From Hymenopellis radicata (Eukaryota; Basidiomycota; Agaricomycetes; Agaricales; Physalacriaceae), in NCBI GenBank assembly GCA_015501595.1, contig JADNRX010000688.1:1-26541 (forward strand): DNA of 26,541 nt, written 5' to 3'. The position numbers and the translations under genes were made by a program. The notes beneath the pieces are model-generated. The model worked only from the letters and a program-made list of their open reading frames with translations. It ran no database searches and was not told where the DNA came from. Positions 19,965 to 26,541 of the stretch are shown in pieces; within the stretch, counting starts at the first letter, position 1, and each line of letters opens with the position of its first letter.

Positions 19965-20025
19965 GCTGTGTCTTGATCAAGGACGCCTGATTCTCGAAAA
20001 GACGCGTCTTTGCTGTTTGGCTACC

Positions 20026-20778
20026 ATGTACGGTGTGGTAAGAAAACTTTTCTCTTCGAGATACCGTACACCAACGCGTCGTAGATCAGATTTCTCGATA
20101 CGGAGCTCCTCCCGGCGTCGACGCCTGAGGACTACCCTAAAATTATCAAGTCCGGCATTGATGAAGAGGGTCAGCACCACAAGTCGCCCCGTATCACTGG
20201 ACCATGCGGGATAGCGACTCTGCTCCATCGTGCTGGCCGGCGGGACCTTCTGGAACGCCTACTCGACCCCAAGGGAACCAAAGACTTTGATCTCTTAGTA
20301 GACACAGGACATGAGTATCTCCAAAATGTGTATCTTCATCGGAAGGGGTACGATATCGAGGTGCGTTTCTGCTTTATACCCGAAAGCTCGGTTGCTGTCA
20401 ACTTCGTAGATGGGATTTTTATCTTTGGGCAAAGAAGCGCAGCATGGAGTACGCTACATTATGGTGGAAGACGACAAGTATCGCGTCGGGAAATGGCTTC
20501 CTTTAAGCACGTCTGATCTTGGTTCGGGTTGGGGTGGGTCGCATGAATGGGTGCGTGAACAGGGCGCGGCGATCACCAAGTCTATATGGTACAACAAACT
20601 CTGGAACTGCAGATTTGAGGCTAGCTGGACAGGCATTACCGAAGAGCAGAAAGCCGAACTTGCTACGTGGAATAACCGGCGTGCAGAGAATGAGATCGAA
20701 CAGTCGCACGTCGATAAAGGGGATGAGATTGGGAACCCGCAACTCCATATGCGAAAACGGCATGTTTGGTCATGTTAG
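20026..20778 (+). CDS. Hypothetical protein, 218 residues
   Basis: Three exons (20026-20037, 20085-20360, 20410-20778) join in phase 0 over introns of 47 nt (GTAAGA..CGTAG) and 49 nt (GTGCGT..CGTAG). The first exon is only four codons, but skipping that intron would leave an in-frame stop, which supports it. The product starts MYGVIRFLDTELLPAS and includes GPCGIATLLHRAGRRDLLE and WGGSHEWVREQG. No domain is recognised. The last codons overlap a 41-bp inverted repeat (20728-20768), so the C-terminus GNPQLHMRKRHVW may have been gained by rearrangement. It is divergent from and almost touching the MYND gene, so the two may share a promoter. Confidence 0.6.
20728..20768. repeat. 41-bp inverted repeat, left copy
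   Basis: Starts ATTGGGAACCCGCAAC and pairs with 21383-21423 in reverse complement with one mismatch. GAG lies outside both copies (20725-20727 and 21424-21426), as a 3-bp target duplication would. Confidence 0.7.
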
Positions 20779-21382
20779 TTTTGCCCGATCTTACTTGATA
20801 AGGAAGGAGCGCGCACGCGTCGATAGAAAATTTGTGTCACCGTGAATACACCTCTCCTGCGGTCCACGACAACAAGATATCCACATTATAGCTGCACGAC
20901 AATTATATTTCATATGTCAGGATTGTGTGTACAAGGTTACAGGAAATTTCTTGGAACCGTTCTTATGCAATGGCGCGGCGAATGTTCGGTCAAGATCAAA
21001 TTGACGCGTCGAGGTACTATCATGATATGTCTAGCCAACGATGGAGACCACCAATCACCACAAAACTTGGTGAGGCCAAGACTTGCAGTTATATATCTGT
21101 AATACACAAATCAGAGGGCAGTGGAATGGCTGCATTATAGCTTGTAGCTGTCGCGACTGGTTGAATTTCACTGAAAAACAGCTGAATATGTTTGAGCATT
21201 GTAATACATTAAATGAGGATATTTAAGGATTCTGCTACCAACAAGTCGTTATATACACCAGCAAGTTTTGAGAAAACAAACGACAGGACATTACGTGGAG
21301 GGAAGCTCTCAGAACACGCGATGTAAAATGGGAACCAGGTTTTTGCTGAGATCGGGGCGGAAACGTTTAATCCTAACAATTA
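20779..21382. other. Region between the 41-bp inverted repeats
   Basis: AT-richer than its surroundings, with no convincing gene. Open frames near 20842-21140 show no domain. If the inverted repeats are element ends, this is the element's interior. Confidence 0.35.
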
Positions 21383-21423
21383 CAAACATGCCATTTTCGC
21401 ATATGGAGTTGCGGGTTCCCAAT
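21383..21423. repeat. 41-bp inverted repeat, right copy
   Basis: Ends ..GCGGGTTCCCAAT and runs directly into an open frame of the MYND-like fragment (VPNEMEDVM), which reads through the repeat border. Confidence 0.7.
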
Positions 21424-21618
21424 GAGATGGAAGACGTGATGCAGAGGTACTATAACATGCGTAAGTGGTGCAGAGCGCAATGTGGTGAAAAGAACGCACC
21501 ATTTCAATGCAGCAAGTGCAAGTCAGCACGTATGAAATTCCCACTCCATTGAGGTGTTCATCGGCTAACAGTTTGACCAGGATATTGCAGTGCTGCGTGC
21601 CAAAACGAGGATTGGAAG
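21389..21618 (+). pseudogene. MYND-type zinc finger fragment
   Basis: Exon 21389-21529 and exon 21581-21618 are joined over a 51-nt intron (GTATGA..GACCAG, phase 1). The spliced frame gives KWCRAQCGEKN, FQCSKCKSAR and YCSAACQNEDWK, a good start of a MYND finger with six of the zinc ligands. The final H..C ligands are not found: after DWK the sequence runs into GTGCGT and then non-coding-looking DNA. The N-terminus is also missing or replaced, since the ATG region lies in the 41-bp inverted repeat. This is probably a truncated relic. A further unrecognised exon is possible. Confidence 0.55.
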
Positions 21619-22580
21619 GTGCGTGGAAAGTCTCCACATCTGCGCAGGCCAATAATTACATTTACAGTACCACAAAACGTATTGCGGAACGGAGACACCT
21701 ATTCCCGAACAATATCGCTAACTACACATGCAAGACAAAGCAGGACGGTTATAATCGAAATTTTACGCGAATAACTCACTGGTCCTTCTTAAGGCTCCTT
21801 CTGTCCCACTACTCATGTTCTCTCGTACCGAACATCATAGACTCTCGTGTCTCCGCACCACCCTTTCTACATCATTGAAGGCAAGCCTCGGCCTTCAAAA
21901 CTCTGTATCGACCGTTCTCCTCGCTGCAATCGCCAAATTTTGAACCTTGCTGGACATTGTACGTCGCGCTCCAGAGTACTGCGTTGCCAGTGGCAGACGT
22001 TCCTCGCACTCCCAACACTCTAATATTTTTTCGATGGGACCGCTTTCAGTCTCAAGCACTCTATTATCTCTCTTCGAGCTGTCGGTCATCTCCTCGAGGC
22101 ATCCCTCCATTTTGCATCAATCAAAATGGTAGCATCGCCGTCGGGTCAAGGTCTTGCAAACTTGGACTGAATGATCTCGAGGCAGTGCGTCTTGAATAGC
22201 TTCTTCGTTACTGTTGAAGGTTGAGTGATTTGATTGGCGCGGGGTCGGCGCTTAAGACGTTTATTCATGCCTGTTCCTGCTGGCCTGACGTACGTGTTTT
22301 CGGACTCCCGGCTTCTCTCGTATCGCGTGGTTTTCATCGTGCACATCATCTAGTACCTGCAACTTCGAAAATTAAATCCGGAAGGCAAGCACATCACTGC
22401 CTCGCCGAGATTACCCACCATCTCAGCATCGGAATGATCTGTCAACCGTGGGTTTTTCGAACAACAATAGACTGATTTAAGCTACGACCGACACGTTGTC
22501 CAGCCTTCATCTTTCCATCTTCCCACTCCCTCTACGCTCTTGAATACTAACGAAAACGCGCCTCTCAATCTGAAGTACGC
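21619..22580. other. Intergenic region upstream of the FAR-17a/AIG1-like gene
   Basis: No gene is recognised. Short open frames on both strands lack domains. The last few hundred bases should hold the promoter of the gene starting at 22581. Confidence 0.35.
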
Positions 22581-23592
22581 ATGCAATATTCTGAATTTGT
22601 GTTCGATCCAGAATGCCGTTACATCACGTCGCCATTCATACCCACGAAAGTCTTGGGCATTATACGACTGTCCTTCGCCTCTTATGCCTTGTTTGTGTTA
22701 ATAATTTCTCTTGTGACCGATGGTCATGGGTTCGTTGTATTTAATGCCTCCCGCCACCTTCCTAGCTCACTTTGCCAACAGGTGGTTTGCCTACTTTACG
22801 CACCTCACCTACATTGGTCTGTGCGCCTACTTCTTCGCATCTGGATTGCAGACTACGGTATACGCCTGGGGCGACAAAGACCGCTACCTCCTCCGCACTT
22901 GGCCGCGATTTCTCCAGATAGCGCACGAGTTTCTCTGGAGCACTGCCATGTCATTTCCCCCGCTCGTCACCCTCGTCTATTGGGGGCTTCTCGACCCTCC
23001 CTTGCCTACTTTCACATCCGCCTTGGCCAGCATCTCCATGCACGCTGTCAACTCCGTCTTCTGCGCATTTGAAGTGTTCTTCACAAGCACACCTGCGCCT
23101 GTCTGGTGGTACGCCGTACCGTGTGATGCCGTGTTGGCACTGTATTGTGGGATGAACTACATTTTTGCGACGCCTGAGCTGCTTGGCACGTATGGTACGT
23201 TCATCGCTGTGGCTGCTGTGGTTGTTCGCTGATCGCTTACCGGTGTAGTATATTCCTTCCTCGATCCGGGTGTTCAAGGCGACTTGACTGCACCGTACAT
23301 TTTCGGCATCGCTAGTGGCGAAGTGATGATGTACGGTATCATGTGGGGTGTTGTCAAGCTACGCATCAAAGTGGTGAACCATGTTCAGCGGGGGAAGCAC
23401 AAGCGAGGAGGTCATGAAATGCTCCCGTTGGCTGAGATTTCTTGTCAAGGCAAGAAGCGTCGATGGTGGGGCAGTAAAGGGGAGAGAGATAGCTTCATTG
23501 AGCCCGACCACATCTTCTTTCCTCAACCACAGAAACCAACTTTACGCCTCGATCCCGACTATGTAGCGACAGGTCGCCATGAGTACGTCTAG
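22581..23592 (+). CDS. FAR-17a/AIG1-like integral membrane protein
   Basis: Exons 22581-22722, 22766-23194 and 23249-23592, with introns of 43 nt (GTCATG..CCTAG, a weak donor) and 54 nt (GTACGT..TGTAG), both phase 1, give 304 residues. About six hydrophobic segments are visible: IIRLSFASYALFVLIISLV, WFAYFTHLTYIGLCAYFFA, FPPLVTLVYWGLL, a segment around ISMHAVNSVFCAFEVFF, AVPCDAVLALYCGMNYIF and IFGIASGEVMMYGIMWGVV. FTHLTYIGLCAYFFASGLQT and YSFLDPG are characteristic of the fungal branch of this family (PF04750 by recognition). Human relatives hydrolyse FAHFA lipids with a Thr/His pair; activity in fungal members is not known to me. The C-terminus is polar and Lys/Arg-rich, probably cytosolic. 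Confidence 0.72.
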
Positions 23593-23769
23593 GCGTTATT
23601 TGGAAGATACCATATTTATCACATGCAAACGCAACGTGTATTGAATTTTCGTGCCGTTTCGGTACCGAAATGCGCCCTGACAGCGCCTCGATCACTCACG
23701 GTGACTCTGATCCCGACGCCCATTTACTTTATAAGGCGATCCCGCCCATTCACCGACACTACACCAGCG

Positions 23770-25006
23770 ATGTCCGAGACTGTCACCCTTCGACGATCCA
23801 AACGCAAGGTTGAAGCCAGAAACGTTCGGACGGTCGACTATGACAGCGATTCCGAAGAAGAACGTCCGGCCAAGCGCCCCAGAACCAAATCGTCACCCCA
23901 AGGCCTCGTCGTCGTCTGCCAGAAAGAGCAAGGGTCTGAAGCTTCAGAAAGTGGACATGCTGCAAGAGATGCCCGTCGAACTCATACTCGAAGTATGTAC
24001 GTCGTATCTTGACATATCACTTTGGCCGATATGCTCCTAGATACTCAGTCACCTCGCCTCTGAGGATCTTGTCAATCTTCTCTCGCTATGTCGTGCATTC
24101 AGAAACGTCCTGGTCAACAACAAAGACATGTGGCGTTCAGCCCGCGCACAGGAGGCATTTCCTATTCCCCCACCACCCACTGACGACTTTGGCGAGCTGC
24201 GCTGGGCGCTGTTTCTGTTCGGCAAAACATGTCATGTGCGTTGTATTGTATACCACCTCCTTTCAACGCTCAATGACGCCCTCTAGGTTTGTGGCGCGAC
24301 TTTTCAAATCTAAACTGACTCGAATATTCACGTTGCGAAGGCGCGCCTGTCGCAATTGCATGACCCGCAAGTAGGCATCTCATCACCGCGTCCATTCGCT
24401 GTTCACCCCCTTTGCTAGTATGGTTCGTGGCGCCGACCGCCCCCATATCTTCAAATCCAAATTGCCCTTCGCCAGCCCCACGTTGCTTGAACTCATTCCC
24501 CCCTCTGGTTGCATTTTTTTCACTCAATCTCTTCTTCGTAGTCTAATCAATCCTCTTATAGACAAGACCCTCACTGGAATCCTCGCATTGGAACAGAATT
24601 ACTGGGCCGACCAACCTATCTCTATATCCACAGAATACTACTGGGTTCCCGATATCTCGGCCATGTCCCGCCGTCTAGCGCGCGACTTCCCGGAAGTATT
24701 TTCATTCAGAAATGAACGCTGAAGATGATCCTGCTTATATGGCGTTCCATGTGGAGAGGAAAGACCGCATTCAAACTGTCATTAAGGTAATCTCCATCTC
24801 TACCCCTCCCCATAACGCTCATACCCGATCACTAGCACGCTTACCTGTGTTGTTTATGGGAGAAGGAAATGAGAGCATACATGAAGGAACGAAGTGATGC
24901 CAAAAAGCAAGAGAAGAAGATGGCGAGGGGGAAGAAGAGAAAGGGCGACTCGGACTCTGACTCCCACTCGGAGTTTGGCTCTGATGGAATGGATGACGAG
25001 GAATAA
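23770..25006 (+). CDS. F-box protein, several frame breaks
   Basis: Exons 23770-23992, 24041-24235, 24287-24370, 24419 to about 24786 (perhaps with a further intron near 24510-24560) and 24836-25006. Introns are 48-51 nt. The N-terminus is basic/acidic, nuclear-like (RRSKRK, KRPRTKSS). The F-box is MLQEMPVELILE plus ILSHLASEDLVNLLSL and MWRSAR. CHVCG and CRNC follow, a Cys pattern common in basidiomycete F-box proteins, then LLELIPPSG and YYWVPDISAM. The C-terminus is charged (KKQEKK..DSDSDSHSE..MDDEE). The frame must change near 23885 (CCCC run), 24300 (TTTT/AAA) and 24695-24712. It is therefore a recent pseudogene or a real SCF substrate receptor with homopolymer errors. Confidence 0.62.
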
Positions 25007-25497
25007 GTGATACTGGATCTACTGGCTTAAATCTACTCTCGGGACTTTGATCTTACTCTTAGTATCTTATTACGGACCTGTGTTGTACTTGGTGTTGTAT
25101 CAACTTTGTTGTATCAATGTATGATATCATAGCATGTACACTTTTCTCCAATCGAATGCAGTTTGCAGATTAAATACCACGGAATACGAGTGCTTTGACG
25201 GATCTTCTACGTCTTCACCGTTTTTACGCTCAACATGGTTGTGAACCCGCTACAGAGACTCGGGTGTGTGGCGCTCTTCTACGGCCTGTCTCAATCGTGA
25301 AAATTGCTAGTATCTGTTACCTTGAACCGCCGGGGGGATGAAAAAGTCTCGCTAGTAGTATATAGATTCAGGGAAGCGTTCGCGCAGTGTGCAGTTCTTG
25401 GAAGCACACAGTGGAGGAAAGACCAAGCCTGTCGCGGACGCGGTATAGAAACAAATGTGCATTTTGAACCCCCCACAAGAGCCCCCTCACACGTCTA
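25007..25497. other. Intergenic region between two convergent genes
   Basis: Both neighbours end here, so it holds the 3' flanks of the plus-strand F-box gene and the minus-strand LRR-like gene. AT-rich runs with TTGTATCAA repeats near 25092-25120 could be 3' end signals. No gene is seen. Confidence 0.4.
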
Positions 25498-26541
25498 TCA
25501 AAGCGACAGGATCCCCCGACCAGATAACTGAGGCAGCACCGAACGCACATCGACAGTCGAACTATGGTTCCTGAGAGTGATAGGATTACTGTACTTGTTG
25601 ACGAACGTTACACTCTTCAAACAGGATAGATTGGACAGGGTGTGGTCGAGCTCCCGCCACCCTTCAGCCAGTGGTGGCTGACTATGTTCCAGATCGGCGT
25701 CATAAGGTAAAGTCAACGAGGTCAATCGGCCGGTGGATGGGAGACTCTTCAGCGTTGCGTTCCACCACATCATGGCAGAGAAAACGGGTATCGGCTCGCG
25801 CCGATCTGTGGTGAATGTTATACAAGAGAACCTCTCCGCCAGCGGAAGCGGTGCCCCGGGAAATTGTTCGATCTGCTGATAGACTTCCACGACGTACGCA
25901 TCACTAAGGTCGCAACGATCTATAAACAGCACATAAGAAGAGCAAAAACATCCCACCACTAGACCAGGACGTACCACGCAAATCACATCTAAATGTTTCT
26001 AGAGCGGGAAACGACCCGCTGCTTTCAAGAAACGAGTATAGGATGCTCATGGCTTCGTTATCGTTTATCTGGACTGTCAAGTCGCGCAGGACCGGTACTG
26101 CAATGCGTTCCGGATCATTGATAAAGGTGAATATGTCATGTAGACACATCGCAGTTGGACCCAAGGCCAGCACTTCGAGACGGTTGAAATGCACCACCTC
26201 TGAGCTTGTGTGACTACGACAGTACTCCAGATTAGGAGCGGAGCCTCCATATCCGTTAACGTCAAAGGTCATGCCTCTCGCGCTGAGAACACGTAGACCT
26301 GGGGCATTTTTGAGCAAGTCAAAAAGCTCGTGGACGCAGGGTGTAGAACCATTCAGGAGTGTTAACTTTTCTAGATTAGGGTTATCGAAGAGCTTCCGCC
26401 GTCGAAGAACCTTGTAAATTTTGTCTTGGTGATGGTCGAAATGCAAGTAGATTTCGTTCAAGTTTGCGTGGGCAACAAGAACTTTGAGAGTCCTTGCCAA
26501 GGAATGGGAAATATGGTAGACCGGCGGGTAGTAATACGACG
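25498..26541 (-). CDS. LRR-like protein, probably F-box family, 5' part outside the window
   Basis: Exon 26541-25975 is open to the window edge, and exon 25919-25498 ends at a TGA. They are joined by a 55-nt intron (GTACGT..TATAG, phase 1). The visible part is about 328 residues with leucine-rich spacing: LNEIYLHF, NPNLEKLTLLNG, APGLRVLSARG, FNRLEVLALGP, VPVLRDLTVQI, FPALETFRCDL, LTSLTLPYD, LSCLKSVTF. This is the usual C-terminal half of basidiomycete F-box/LRR proteins. The F-box itself would lie upstream, so that name is inferred. No frame break was found. Confidence 0.62.

Noticed and set aside
20842..21140. Two overlapping open frames between the 41-bp inverted repeats
   Set aside because: They lack any transposase-like motif and overlap in different frames with no supporting signal.
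22581..23072. Unspliced read-through of the first exon of the FAR-17a/AIG1-like gene
   Set aside because: Splicing 43 nt at 22723-22765 joins it to a long hydrophobic frame with family motifs; the read-through has none.
1..26541. tRNA, rRNA genes or a CRISPR array
   Set aside because: No tRNA box pattern with a matching cloverleaf, no rRNA-like stretch and no regularly spaced short repeats were seen; CRISPR is not expected in a fungus.

Overview
The window is nuclear DNA of a filamentous fungus, most probably an agaricomycete basidiomycete. The evidence is gene style and content. Introns are 43-55 nt with GT..AG ends. Proteins include F-box/leucine-rich-repeat types, MYND fingers, a FAR-17a/AIG1-like membrane protein and an expanded fungal AAA-ATPase-like family. 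All gene models were spliced by eye, and no homology search was run.

Left part (1-6.6 kb): an AAA-ATPase-like cluster. Two direct-repeat copies of a short, ATPase-domain-only gene (34-1595 and 5211-6570, both minus) flank a longer divergent relative on the plus strand (about 2139-5064). The longer gene has lost the P-loop but keeps a C-terminal PD-(D/E)XK-type region with an ELK motif and a Q-x3-Y motif. The first short copy carries a 162-bp tandem duplication that creates an extra in-frame symmetric exon.

Middle part (7.1-17.3 kb): a large inverted duplication. The arms are 7084-10710 and 13722-17308, around a spacer of about 3.0 kb. Each arm carries an F-box/LRR-like gene at its outer end (minus in the left arm, plus in the right) and a long, well-conserved stretch with no clear gene. 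Comparing the arms exposes two small insertions. The first is a 326-bp MITE with 36-bp terminal inverted repeats and a TA target duplication in the left arm, with its empty site preserved in the right arm. The second is a candidate 149-bp TA-flanked insertion in the right arm. The spacer holds a single-pass membrane protein gene with a Ser/Thr/Pro-rich ectodomain and broken frames.

Right part (17.3-26.5 kb): ordinary fungal genes. They are a MYND-finger protein (minus), a 218-residue unknown protein (plus), a broken MYND fragment tied to the previous gene by a 41-bp inverted repeat, a FAR-17a/AIG1-like membrane protein (plus), an F-box protein with several frame breaks (plus), and the 3' part of an LRR-like protein (minus, running off the window).

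Several genes have single-base frame breaks, mostly beside short homopolymers, so base-level errors in the source assembly must be separated from real gene decay. The most interesting biology is the divergent ATPase/nuclease-like cluster with complementary domain loss, and the inverted duplication that serves as a natural before/after record of MITE insertion.
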